Shown: piece by piece, positions 46,778-58,657 of the stretch
Layout: each line of letters starts with the position of its first letter
Numbering within the stretch: position 1 is the stretch's first letter
DNA from: Voacanga thouarsii
Lineage: Eukaryota; Streptophyta; Magnoliopsida; Gentianales; Apocynaceae
Direction of reading: 5' to 3'
Assembly: GCA_026120185.1 (NCBI GenBank)
Contig: JANUWF010001937.1
Span: forward strand, 496,001-560,000
Length of the DNA stretch: 64,000 nucleotides
Position numbers and translations under genes: made by a program
The notes under the pieces: generated by a model
Seen by the model: the letters and a program-made list of their open reading frames with translations, nothing else
What the model was told of the DNA's origin: nothing
Databases searched by the model: none

Positions 46778-47085
46778 TACTCCTTGTATTTTAAAATAAA
46801 TATTTATAAAATTTTTTATTTCATTTTAAAATAAATATATATACATATTTTTATAATTAATAATTAATTTTTTCCTATATTACTCTTATTTATTCTAAAT
46901 CAACTATATAACTTTTTAAAACTCTTTTTCTTCTTATTTTTTGAAAACTTTTACTAATCAATAGTTGTCGTATTTTTAATATAGGTAGAATGAGAATTTT
47001 ATCTAAATTGTAATATTACTTACAATACACTTAATTTGTATATAAAAAAATTTATAAATAAATATTTTGAAATAAAATGAATAAA
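46778..47085. mobile_element. MITE-like element, copy A (about 300 bp)
   Basis: Begins TACTCCTTGTATTTTAAAAT and ends in a rough inverse ('aaatattttgaaataaaatg'). It is AT-rich and non-coding. The interior phrase 'tattctaaatcaactatata' recurs at 47810 in copy B. The ends resemble Stowaway/Tc1-mariner MITEs (CTCC start, TA target). Confidence 0.55.
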
Positions 47086-47689
47086 TTATAAACTCAGGAC
47101 TACAAGCATATAAAACAAGAAGGATTTATTATTATCTTCAAACATATAATGCAATAATAAAAATGTAAGTTTCTAAATAACAGTATTCTCGTAATATTAG
47201 GAGTTCAATTACTAATTTTAAGTTATACATATTGTAGTCTACATTTTCTACACAACTATAGTTTAAACGCTCATATGCAGAATGCTTAAAGAAAGACAAA
47301 GCTAACCAAATGTACACGAAAGCAATTTCTCCGGACGAAATCTATAAATTTTATTTTGGAAACTGGACTTACGCGAATCTGAATATACGTGGGAACAGAT
47401 TCTTCGAGAAAAAGGAAAAAGGAAAAAAAAATAAAAAAAAGAGGAAGAAGAAGAAGAAAATATATTGGAAATGGACCCTACGAGAATCCCAGGAGCATGT
47501 GACTCGATCCATATTGACCAATTTGTAAAAGTTCAGTATTCACTCACCAACAACGCATGTGAGCTTTCCTTGAAAGATACGCCCAGGAAATCGGCGGGCA
47601 TTTATTTATTTTTTTCCTCCAGGACAAATATTGGAAAATGTAATTGATTTATTCATTTCACAATTTGCATGCAGTTGGTTTAAGTATAA
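47086..47689. other. Intergenic DNA between two MITE-like copies
   Basis: No gene supported. A lysine-rich frame at 47310-47528 comes from an AAG/AAA-rich tract at 47405-47460. Confidence 0.45.
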
Positions 47690-48004
47690 TATTATTTTAA
47701 TATTTTTTCATTTTAAAATATTTATTTATAATTTTTTTATTGTATTTTAAAATACTTATTTATGTATATATTTTTAAAATTAATAATTATTTTTTTTATT
47801 TTATATCTATTTATTCTAAATCAATTATATAAAATTTTAAAACTCATTTCTCTTCTTCCTGTCTGAGAATTTACACTACCAATAACTATTATATTTTTAA
47901 TATGCATAGAATAAGAACTTGATTTAAATTATAGTCTTGTTTTTTACACCCTTAATTTGTATGTAAATGACTTTATGAACAAGTATTTTGAAATGAGTGG
48001 AGTA
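47690..48004. mobile_element. MITE-like element, copy B (about 315 bp)
   Basis: Same family as copy A: 'tgtattttaaaatacttatt' near the left, 'ttattctaaatcaattatat' inside, 'aagtattttgaaatgagtgg' followed by AGTA at the right end. The right terminus is the inverse of the TACTCC start of copy A. Confidence 0.55.
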
Positions 48005-49464
48005 TCATATTTTTATTAATAAATTAAAGGTTTAATGAAATTAAAGTTTGTAAATTTGAAAATTAGATATTTAAATTTTAAATGTATAAAATTTAAAAAT
48101 AAAGTAATTATAATAATTAAATGACTCTCTAATATATTTAAATTTTAAAATTAAATAAGTTTCATCTTATTTAAAATCTATAATAAGATTTTAATATGTT
48201 TTAATTAATTAAAAGATAATAATATATTATTAGAGGATTAAATAAATTAAATATTATTTATTATTTATTATCAAATATATTTAATTAGATAAATAAATAA
48301 ATAAATAATTTAATTAATTAATTAATTAAATTATCAAACAAATTCGAATTGATTGAAAAGAAAAAGTGATATTTTAAAAAAATATATTTTTTATTTAACT
48401 TTGAGTTTAAAACTATAGTTTAATCTTTGCTGAAACTATGATTTCCCAAGGGCCTTGTGTCTGCATTGAAAATATCACATGAGACTTTCAGTTAGGATAT
48501 AGTCTTATTGCAAAGCATCTTTCCAACCTTAGCCCTGTTTAGTGTGTGACCGGGTGAGTTCTCCTTTGAAATTAAAGAAAATATTATTAATTAATGTCCG
48601 CCGAAACAGTAGAGTAGACGTCTGTCCACAACAGTGGTTGGGAAGTCTGAAATGCCCAGCATTGACGGAATTTTTCAATGTTACATTTTATTTTTTTTAA
48701 ATTAAAACTTTTTTAATATTTGTTCTAAAATATTACCTTTTATCTTTAATTTTTTTAAAAATTATAATATTATTCTAATATCATATTTTTTAATATAATT
48801 TTATTTTCTAACTTTAACTTTTGAATTCGGTCGTATTTAATAGCAAGCATATAAGTCACTGACAAAACTAGATGTTTTAAAAATAAAATATTTTTAATAA
48901 AATTGATTTTGTTAGAAATAATTTTCAAAATTTTATTTTTTGTTTTAAAAAATTTTTAAAAAATTATAACATTATTTTTTAATAAATATTTTTATATAAT
49001 TTGTTCCTTCGACTCTAAATTCTCAATTTCGTTCGGTGATATTGGTATTATTATTCCTAATTCTAAAGAAAGTTGAACAAGAGGAAAAGAAACAAATGCG
49101 CTCCTGGCAATTTGAATAAGTGTTCCAAATGCAATGAAATAATTATTCAAAGCAGTCTGTGCATGACGAATTATTTTTTCTTCTTTTTTCACCTTTTTGC
49201 CTTTTTCTAATTAGATACCGTGCATAATTATTTTTTGTATGTGCATTAATTGACTAAGCCCTAAGCTTCAACACTTCAATCTTCGCTCGTGTTTTACATG
49301 CCATATGGTCCCCACACACTGCCCTCGCCCTTTCCCTATTCTAACTGCACACTAGTCTTATTTTCAAATAATTGTGATGTAAGATTTTAACATAAAAAAC
49401 TCAAAAAAAGACTATATCATTTATTTTTAGAAATTAAAAACTAATTAATATGGTAATTTAATAA

Positions 49465-49504
<40 letters not shown>

Positions 49505-49671
49505 AAAGCGATAAATATTTAGAAATATGAATAAAATTAAAATAATAATTATTTTAAAATAGAAGAAGTATGTGCTGTCAAGCAAAATATGCGAAAAATC
49601 GTTAGGCAGTTGAAGATATTCGAAGATACAGTAATATTTAAGGTATTAATGATAAATTTATATTAGTTATA
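48005..49671. other. AT-rich intergenic DNA
   Basis: Very AT-rich with many short A/T runs; a tandem 'attaattaattaatta' type stretch lies near 48305 and a (TA)n run at 49471-49500. A 66-codon minus-strand frame at 48992-49192 has no recognisable feature. Confidence 0.5.
49471..49500. repeat. (TA)n microsatellite
   Basis: 15 TA units. Confidence 0.9.
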
Positions 49672-50022
49672 GTATACCTTCTCCGTCTTAAAGTATTTAA
49701 CAAAAATTTTGATTAAAAAATAGAAATTTTTGTTAATCTCACAAATTAAAAATAAATTTATTATGTATATTTTTAATTTATCTGTCATTCAATCAAGAAT
49801 ATATGCATTCCTAATAAATCATTAATGAATATATATATGAGAGAATAATTAATCAATGTTTATTTTTATTTAGAGGTATAATTAATTAATGTTTATTTTT
49901 ATTTAGAGGTATAATAGACTTTTTCTATTATAATTATATAAATTTTAATAATTCTTTAATTTATATATCATGAGCTAAATTGACGAGTATTTTGAGACCG
50001 AGAAAATATAAGAGTACCACTT
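49672..50022. mobile_element. MITE-like element next to the cyclase promoter
   Basis: The left end 'CTCCGTCTTAAAGTATTTA' (49681 on) is the inverse of the right end 'gagtattttgagaccgag' (about 49985-50002), the Stowaway-like CTCCGTC type of terminal repeat. The outer borders are approximate. It contains a roughly 33-bp direct doublet ('aattaatgtttatttttatt' at about 49851 and 49881). It is non-coding and ends about 150 bp before the likely TATA box of the cyclase gene. Confidence 0.6.
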
Positions 50023-50173
50023 TCTAATACGAAAATAAATTATTACAATGCATTAGAAGATGTCATTGCTACACTAAGCACTACAAGAACTCTTACTAGA
50101 ATTGTAACACCAACTGCAGTAGCTCCATGCCAAAAGGACATAGTCTCTCTCTCTTCCAAATTACATAACTCCG

Positions 50174-50183
50174 TATATAAAAG
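50174..50183 (+). promoter_or_regulatory. Probable TATA box of the oxidosqualene cyclase gene
   Basis: TATATAAAAG, 210 bp before the ATG, would place transcription start near 50205. A possible 5' UTR intron lies between (donor GT at 50286, acceptor TTTCAG ending 50378), which would explain the TTCTTTCAG just before the start codon. Both are inferences from sequence pattern. Confidence 0.45.
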
Positions 50184-50383
50184 GGTTCCTTCTCTGCCTG
50201 AAATTTGCACCACGATAGCTCTTTCATCATTCACGTCCGATACTCTTCCCAAGCCTTTGGAGTTCTGCATTTCAGAAGCCAAAAGGTACATTAATTATGC
50301 TGCCTTTGATAACCATGTAATTATGGCATCATCCATCAAATTGCAGACACACGAACAGTAATATATGTGTTCTTTCAGCAAAA

Positions 50384-51919
50384 ATGTGGAAGCTAAAGAT
50401 TGCAGAAGGCGATGGACCTTGGCTTACAACCACGAATAATCACATCGGACGCCAGCACTGGGAGTTTGATCCTCACGCTGGAACTCCCCAAGAACGAGCT
50501 GAGGTCGAAAGACTGCGTGAAGAATTCACCAAGAACAGATTCAGAATCAAGCAAAGTTCTGATCTTCTCATGCGTATGCAGGTAGAACACTATCTAAGCC
50601 ACAAAGCCCTTTCTCCTATAACACACAACCAATATTGTCTCACAATGAATTATGATTGATTCTTTAAACCAAACCATAGTATATTCACTTTTCGATCAGC
50701 TGCACTAGTGCAATTCCGGTGGTACATATGTTGTCATGCGTGAACATTTAGAGAGCTCTCTCTCAACTTTCCGTGTGTTTCAATAGCCCTTTTTGAGTTA
50801 CTTTCTTTCAGGGCATATTCTTAATCATTTGAAATAGGCAACTTTTAATTTCTTTTAAATAAAAATGTGTTTAGTTTGGTTCATGCTTACCTTTTTATTT
50901 AGAAAACTTGAAAAGAAACAGCTTGGACAAGCAACCCTAGCTACGGTTTTATTTGAAACAAATTTTGCTTATCGATGCTCTAATATTGCTTTAAAAGAGA
51001 TAGTTTTAATTCAAGTTAAAATTGAAGGTTGCTTTTAAGTGGTTTCAATTTCTTCTATTTTTCATTTTTCCTTTCCAAGAGGTGAAAAAGTAGCTTCGGG
51101 TAAGCAACCCTAAATATCCTTTCCAAGACTACATTGGTTTACCACTATTTTTTAAATAAAAAATATTATGTTAATTTGTGAAACAACTTTTCCCCTACAC
51201 ATATTTTTCATATGCTTACTAGAACTACAAACACTAAAATCAAGAAGGTTTATATTAATTTTGATCAATAAAAAAGAATAGTACCATTAAAATAATGAGT
51301 TGAATAGATCGAGAGACAAAATATATAAGAAAATTTATTATTATCTTACTAATTAATAATATCGTCAATCATATTTATATTTTATATATTTGTTTTATAC
51401 AAACAGTTAACTTGCGTGTTTGGATACAACGGATTTCCAATGTTTGGTTTATATTAGTGGATTTATATATAAGCCTTTTCTTAAGACACAATGCCAAATC
51501 TCATTTTGCATTTATATCCCTCAACCACAAAGCCGGTGAGACAGACCAAGTGAAACTTTCCCTTATTGGATCGACCTTATGGTGAGTTTAGGGGTAGATC
51601 TTTTCTTCTCTTTCTTTTTTTTTTTTTTTTACGGAAAGATTGTCCTGCCTTGTATATAGAAGGGGAAAAATTAGAAGTCAAGTTTGTATAACGTTATCTT
51701 CTTACACGGGTTATGCATGTCATTAGACATTTTTTCAAAAAAAAAAATAGAAATCGGGAATAAACAAAATAGAACACTCGAAAGCGCGGTCCATGAGCCT
51801 ATTGATCGGATTCCTCCTCACTAGCGTATGATCGTTCCAATAATTTGGGATAATAATTTTATTTTATATCTTTTAAAAGAATATAAATTAAATTTTAAAG
51901 TATATATGTTATCTGTGAT

Positions 51920-51969
<50 letters not shown>

Positions 51970-54900
51970 TCATAATTTCGAGTGAGCATACTAGTTTATG
52001 TAATTTTTGAAAAAAAAATTCAAAATTTTTAAACCACATTAGTTTTAAACAGAAAAAAAAAAAAAGAAAAAGTGGCGATTTTTTAATCTTGGGCAACCAG
52101 GATTGTATGAAAGCGACTGAAACACACAAAGTAGAATTCGATTGAGACATGTTAGTATAAGGAGATTTTTGTCTGACCCCTTCATTTGTCCTCTAAAAAA
52201 TAAACTGAAAAATATACTTTTTTTTTGGGTGGGTGGGGCGGGGAGGGGGGGGGTTTGGGGGGCGTGGGTTCTGATCAAACTATTAACTATCCTTCATGCT
52301 AATTTGAAACGATCAATCCGGTCAAATTCTTAACTGAGGTCAAGCTTGCTGCATTTGTTTTTCAGTATTTCTATTTTTTGCAAGAAGGGCGTGAGACCTC
52401 CTTTTTAATAGTGATATTCTTATTATATATGCATTGACAAATTACAAGACAAATTTAATGTTGTAAGTGTTTCTCTAATAAAAAGATGTTATGTTCTTTA
52501 TATTTTGAATCTGTAAATTCATTACCATGAAATGTCTCCAATAATATTCTCATATTGAAGGGAAACTACTTTCTGTCATTTTCAATGATGACTATGAGGG
52601 AAGTGTTGTTGGCAAACACAGTGTTAAAAGGGGTAGTATATTATGTACTCAATACATACTAATATTGTAGATGTTTATAATATTATACTCTATAATATTG
52701 TGCATAGTGTGCAATATATATACTCTATAATATACATTTTAGATAGAGATGGAATTATAACTTTAAACTTGGGAAGACAGGATTATTGAAAGAAAAAGAT
52801 AGAAGGCAATGTTATAATTTTTTAAAAAAAATTTAATAGGTAAAAAGTAAATTTATATAGATTTTTTTAAAATACAATTTTTTTAAAAAAAGAAATAAGT
52901 TATTTTGTAGGGCATGGGGGTTGAATGCCACCCATTCCTTTCCTCCAAAATCCGTTCTAGATTGTAATATGTACCAACCATTTTTAGCAATTAAAGTCTC
53001 AACAGCTACTGCCTGCTCCCTTCAACAATTGATAATGTTTGAATGACACCTGTTATCAAAGCTTTACTAATTTATTTATTCCCAATAAAAAAAAATGAAT
53101 CCAAATTTTCACGCTTTTATTTTATTTTTTAAAATTTTGTTCTCACAGCTGAGAAAGGAAAACCCATGTTGTCCAATTCCACCCCAAGTACAAGTCCAAG
53201 ACAACGAAGAAATTAAAGAGGAGGCCGTGACAACTACTCTTAGACGGGCCATTGGTTTTTACTCAACCATTCAGGCCCATGATGGACATTGGCCCGCCGA
53301 ATCTGCTGGACCACTATTTTTCCTCCCTCCACTAGTAAGCCTAACCCAATAACGATTTTTTTTTTTTTAAGGAAAAACAGAAAAGAAATTGATTACCACA
53401 ACAAGCCTTTTCCTTTTTTTTTTCTTTTTAATTTATGAAGCTAATAATTTTAAATCCCATATGATTTACAGGTTATGGCCTTGTATATTACGGGAGCAAT
53501 GAATACTATTCTAACACTAACACATCAAACAGAGATTAAACGATATATATATAATCATCAGGTTCGAATCAAAATTAATTATTAATTTTTTTTATATTGA
53601 TTAAGGAAAAATAGATTACATTTTTCAAGTTGTCTTCTTTGGATAGAATGAAGATGGAGGTTGGGGATTACACATAGAAGGCCACAGTACCATATTTGGT
53701 TCTTGTTTTAGCTACATTATTTTAAGGCTGCTAGGAGACGGGCCTGATGGCGGCGAGGATGGTGCCGTGGCCAAAGGCCGCAAATGGATTCTTGACCATG
53801 GTGGTGCTGTTGGAATACCATCATGGGGAAAGTTTTGGCTAACGGTAAAGTACTCCAAGATTGATATCTCGCATTTGTTTTTAACTATTTATCAATTCTT
53901 TTTATATGATTAGAATGAATTAGTGACATGGTAGTGATCAGTAAGCGAGTAAGCAAATATAACGTGAAAGTAGATAAAGTATTGTTTTTTCTTCTTTTGC
54001 TTTCCTTTGTTTCCTGCATTTTCTTTGACGATTTAATTAATCATTTTTTTGATGTATACAGGTTCTTGGGTTATATGAATGGGATGGCTGCAACCCCATG
54101 CCTCCAGAGTTCTGGCTGCTTCCGAAAATTTCCCCTATTCATCCAGGTTTTCTTAATGCACATTTCACAGGCTGATGCTAATCAGTTCTCTATTGATATT
54201 TTTGTTCTGCAACGAAATATGAATTAGAGCTGAAAAATCTGTATAATTCTTGTAATTTGTTTATTATATATGCAGGAAAAATGTTGTGTTATTGTCGCTT
54301 GGTTTATATGCCAATGTCATATTTATATGGGAAGAGATTCGTTGGACCGATAACAGGGCTGGTGCGATCTCTGAGACAAGAGCTGTATGTGCAACCTTAT
54401 CATGAAATCAATTGGAACAAAGCAAGAAACACCTGTGCCAAGGTTAGCTAAATTGATCATTCTATTTTAATGTTCCGTTTTTTCTTTTATTACAGCAAAG
54501 GTCAATCTTGAATATTTTCAAGCATTCCATCTCTGAGTTATTGGATAAATGGGTAGCCTGTAATTTGTGTTGTTTATCTGTTGTTGATATCAGGAGGATC
54601 TATACTACCCTCATCCTTTAGCGCAAGATATGCTCTGGGGATTCCTTCATCATTTTGCTGAGCCGATTCTGATGCGATGGCCATTTAAATCACTGAGAGA
54701 AAAGGCATTGAAGAAAGCAATGGAACATGTCCATTATGAGGACGAAAACAGCAGATATATGTGCATTGGATGCGTCGAAAAGGTATTGCAGAAATGAATT
54801 TGAATTGCTCATGAAAAGTATGACAAAAGGCATTCACAAAATTTGGCCTAATGCAGGTGCTTTGCCTGATTGCTTGCTGGGTGGAAGATCCTAATTCAGA

Positions 54901-57176
54901 TGCATACAAACGCCATCTTGCTCGTATACCTGATTACTTTTGGCTAGCTGAAGATGGATTGAAAATGCAGGTGATTCTATTCTCCAACCTATGCTTACGT
55001 GCCAATTTCTGGTTTCTCGTGTTTTTATCTTTGAGAGGAACTGTGAGGACAAGTATGGATGAGTTTCGTAAATGTCTGATATTTTTAGAGAAACTCTGCC
55101 CTCTCCTAGGACTAGAGCTATTTCTTACTGTAATAATCTTGGAAGTCTAAAAAATCACATATTTGATACTAAAATTTGCTGCAGAGTTTTGGCTGCCAAT
55201 CGTGGGATGCAACCTTTGCAATTCAAGCAATCTTATCAAGTAATCTTGCAGAGGAGTATGTGCCTACGCTGAAAAAGGCACATGAATTCATAAAAGCATC
55301 ACAGGTACAACGATATATCAGATAATGAAGAAAATACATAATAAGAGAAGCATGAAGTACTCCTAAAACTCATATTCCTTCATGCATTCAGGTTCGTGAA
55401 AACCCTTCAGGTAACTTCAGTGAAATGTATCGGCATATGTCTAAGGGTGCCTGGACTTTTGCAATGCAAGATCATGGTTGGCAAGTCTCCGATTGCACTG
55501 CTGAAGGACTAAAGGTAAACCTTCAATGCAGGTTTATTGTGGTGACTTCGTGTATTGTCAAGCATTATTCACTGGTTTTTCCTACCATTCCATGTTTTAT
55601 TTGCAGTGTGCGCTCTTATTTGCGCAAATGGCTCCTGAACTTTTTGGGGAAAAATCTGAAACTGAGCGTTTTTACGACGCAGTCAATGTTATTTTGTCTC
55701 TACAGGTATAACCTGATCATTCCTGATCATCTCAATCAAATTTGAAAGTCAATTTCTAGGATCCCCAATTCTTGCATATTTCCTTTGTCTCAGAAACCAG
55801 CATTTAACTTGCTTTTTTGAACTCAAATACAGAGTCCAAATGGTGGTTTTCCAGCATGGGAGCCTCAACGAGCATTTCGATGGATAGAGGTAACTGATTT
55901 TAGCCCATAAATTGCTTCAGTTTTCACATTCAATAGCAGATCTCTTAACTTGTTCCTCATTATTTCAGAAATTCAACCCTACCGAGTTTTTTGAAGATGT
56001 TCTAATCGAACGAGAGTAAATATTCCTCACTTTCTCCCCCTCTCAACATCCCAAAGAGTACCCTTTTTACATTGTAGAAAATCATAGATCACTGAACCTG
56101 ATTTTACATTCCAGGTATGTGGAATGCACTTCGTCAGCAATTCAAGGTCTAGCACTCTTCAAGAAGTGGCATCCAAACTACCGGAGAAAGGAAATAGAGA
56201 GCTGCATTTCTAGAGCACTAAAATACATTGAAGATGCACAAGAACCAGATGGCTCATGGTCTGCTTTCCATCATTGATGATTTCTGATTTCAAGCGATCT
56301 TATTCATCAATATTCTGGAATGAATACTAGCCATAAAGATTAATTTGAAGATTTGATTGCTCACAGGACTGGTAGCTGGGGGATTTGTTATACCTATGGA
56401 ACATGGTTTGCAGTGGAGGGGTTGGTTGCCTGTGGTAAAACCTATCAAAACTCTCCTACCCTGAGAAAGACATGTCAATTTTTGCTGTCAAAACAATTAC
56501 CTGATGGTGGATGGGGAGAGAGTTACCTTTCAAGTGCAAACAAGGTAAAATTTCATTTCACGGGACAGCGGTGAAAGTTTTATTTTTAGTTTTCTGCCTT
56601 CTTACTTCTTGTTCAATTTATATCGACTACTTATCGTAATAGGTGTACACTAATCTGGAAGGAAACAAATCAAATCTGGTGCAGACCTCATGGGCTCTGT
56701 TAGCTCTTATTGATGCTGGCCAGGTTAGTCCACCTCTTAAGAGGTCTACTTCACAAGCTTGAGGCATACCTTGATAAAATTTTAGAGAATTAAAAAAAAA
56801 AAAAAACCCCTTCAACCTTATAATAGAAGTCAGTTCAATAATTTCCAAAAGAAAATTCACACCTTAATTTCATTATTCTTTTTTTTTCTCTCTAAAGGCC
56901 GAGGTTGATCCAACACCAATACATCGCGGGATAAGATTGTTAATAAATTCCCAAGAAAGAGATGGAGACTTCCCTCAACAGGTATGTTATAAATTTTTTT
57001 ATTATTATTTGGAGATTAATATAACTGAATATATTCATATTATAAATACTTTATATTCTTTACAGGAAATTACGGGAGTATTCATGAAGAATTGTACCTT
57101 AAACTATTCCTCTTATAGAAACATATTCCCGATTTGGGCTCTCGGTGAATATCGTGGACGTATTCTCCTTCCATAA
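50384..57176 (+). CDS. LUS: Oxidosqualene cyclase, lupeol synthase-like, 18 exons, intact
   Basis: Cyclises 2,3-oxidosqualene to a pentacyclic triterpene, most likely lupeol, at the ER membrane. Exons: 50384-50581, 53149-53334, 53472-53561, 53647-53844, 54062-54146, 54276-54442, 54594-54782, 54857-54970, 55185-55304, 55392-55514, 55607-55705, 55833-55889, 55969-56015, 56115-56258, 56367-56544, 56643-56723, 56898-56981, 57066-57176. All introns are GT-AG and the joined frame is 756 codons, the usual length of plant cyclases. The start MWKLKIAEG is the family start. The catalytic DCTAE has its acid Asp at residue 483. MLCYCR has Leu256, where beta-amyrin synthases have Trp. QW-type repeats include DGHW (111-114), EDGGWG and PDGGWG (about 651-656). 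DGSW-Y is DGSW-T here (Thr607). No frameshift or stop. Product specificity is inferred from the MLCYCR signature; a mixed-product cyclase is possible. Confidence 0.95.
51923..51968. repeat. (TA)n microsatellite in cyclase intron 1
   Basis: About 22 TA units. Confidence 0.9.
52227..52268 (+). repeat. G-rich tract, G-quadruplex candidate, in cyclase intron 1
   Basis: At least six runs of three or more G separated by one to three bases ('gggtgggtggggcgggga' and on). On the transcribed pre-mRNA this strand is the sense RNA, so an RNA quadruplex is possible. Confidence 0.7.
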
Positions 57177-57606
57177 CTCATATTTGGAGCTAAAAATGGA
57201 AAGCTTGTGCTGTAACATCCTATGAAAGCCAGAGGATATTGCATGAAAGTGTGTTGTTTATGTTTATCTTTACGTTTATTGTGTATTTGCTAAGAACAGA
57301 AACAAATTTTGGAATTCCTTCAAATGTACGAGGCAGCATCTCACAACTATGCATTTAAAACCCAATAATTGAGAATTGAAGGATGCCAAGTGCAAATATT
57401 GATAATAGTGGGAAAGAAAAAGAAAATAACTCAATTCAAATTAACAGAAACTTATTAATTAGTTTTATTTAAAAAAAAAGGAAACTTATTTATTATATAT
57501 TATTTTATCGCTTCCTAAAAAATTGTTAGTTAATTTTAACTTAATTTAGTACTGAAATAACGTAACATATTAAATTAATGTATTATTTTACGTTTTGTAA
57601 TGAAAC

Positions 57607-57657
<51 letters not shown>

Positions 57658-58339
57658 GTATAAGAAATGTAGTTTTATTTCTAAAATTGCAAAAAGTCAA
57701 ATCAAAAGTCGGGCAATGGCAAAGTAAGAAAATCTGAAGAATAGGAAAAACAGGAAAGGCCGTGTAGAACGAGAAAGAAAGAATGGAGGAGAGCAAACTA
57801 GCTGGGGCAATACAGGAAAATGACATCTAAAGTGAAGGGCAATATTGTCAAACAGATTGGAATTCAGCATCAATATTGTCTTTCTTCCTTTTTTTTCTTG
57901 TTCCTAAATATTAATTTGTTATTAATTTCTAAAACTTAAATCGAGCTAAAATAAATGAAAAACTATTCGACTTGAAGTTTAATTATTATTCTAATGTCAT
58001 TTGAGTTTGTTTGATTAAAAATCGACTTTACATTCGTATTCGAGTTTGTTTACTTATTACTTAGTTTTCGTTTAAAAACTTCGAATAATATTTAAATTCA
58101 AATTGTTTAACTCACTCAAACTTGAATTCAATTATTTTATTTTTGAATTTTAATTAAGTCTACTGAATTAGTCAATATGATTAGTGCTGGAATTTTCACA
58201 CTAACATTTTAGGTTCAAAACTCTCTTAAGATATAAACCCTTTATGCAGTTGCGGGCCTTTATTTACAAATAAAAATTATTTACGTATAAATCATTAAAA
58301 AAATAAATATAAATAAATAAATAAAGATCCTTAGAGTTA
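57177..58339. other. Cyclase 3' region and AT-rich intergenic DNA
   Basis: The 3' UTR probably runs through the T-rich stretch near 57240-57300; no canonical AATAAA stands out there. A (TA)n(TGTA)n tract lies at 57610-57660. No other gene is seen. Confidence 0.5.
57610..57660. repeat. (TA)n(TGTA)n compound microsatellite
   Basis: About 18 TA units followed by TGTA units. Confidence 0.9.
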
Positions 58340-58657
58340 GACCTAGCATTGGCAAGTGATAAGTGGGCCGGTTAAGCCCGTTGGACCGACGTCAGGCCCA
58401 GCCCAAAGGTTGAACCAATCACTATTCACTGAGCCGGTCCGCGCCAGGCCATGGATAAAAATCCCTGGCCCAGACCGGCTAGCCCGCACTTGAGAGCCGT
58501 TGCACCCATGACTCTCGAGTTTTTTTTTTCTTTTTTTTCCCCCTAAAATGGCTATTAATATTTTTTTTTTAGTAATTTAGTCCCTAACGGTTATATTTTC
58601 CCCCCTAACCCCCAAAACTCTATAAATACCCCCAAATTCACCCCAAAACTCATCAAA
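58340..58657 (+). mobile_element. Possible hAT-type transposon terminus
   Basis: 'tagcattggcaagtg' followed by a GC-rich block of GGGCCGG / GGCCCAG / CCGGTC motifs, pyrimidine runs and 'tctataaatacccccaaatt' is the composition seen at the 5' ends of plant hAT transposons, including their TATA and leader. It breaks off at 58657, where a copia LTR starts. No transposase or opposite end is visible. Confidence 0.35.

Larger units (their letters stand above)
50582..53148 (+). other. Large first coding intron of the cyclase gene (2.6 kb)
   Basis: GT at 50582, AG at 53147-53148. All other introns of this gene are about 75-220 bp except none above 250. It holds a (TA)n tract, poly(T) runs and a G-rich tract; I see no transposon coding sequence and no second gene. 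Confidence 0.85.

Noticed and set aside
50043..50291. 82-codon minus-strand frame before the cyclase gene
   Set aside because: It overlaps the probable TATA box and 5' UTR, has no recognisable domain, and lies in a promoter position.
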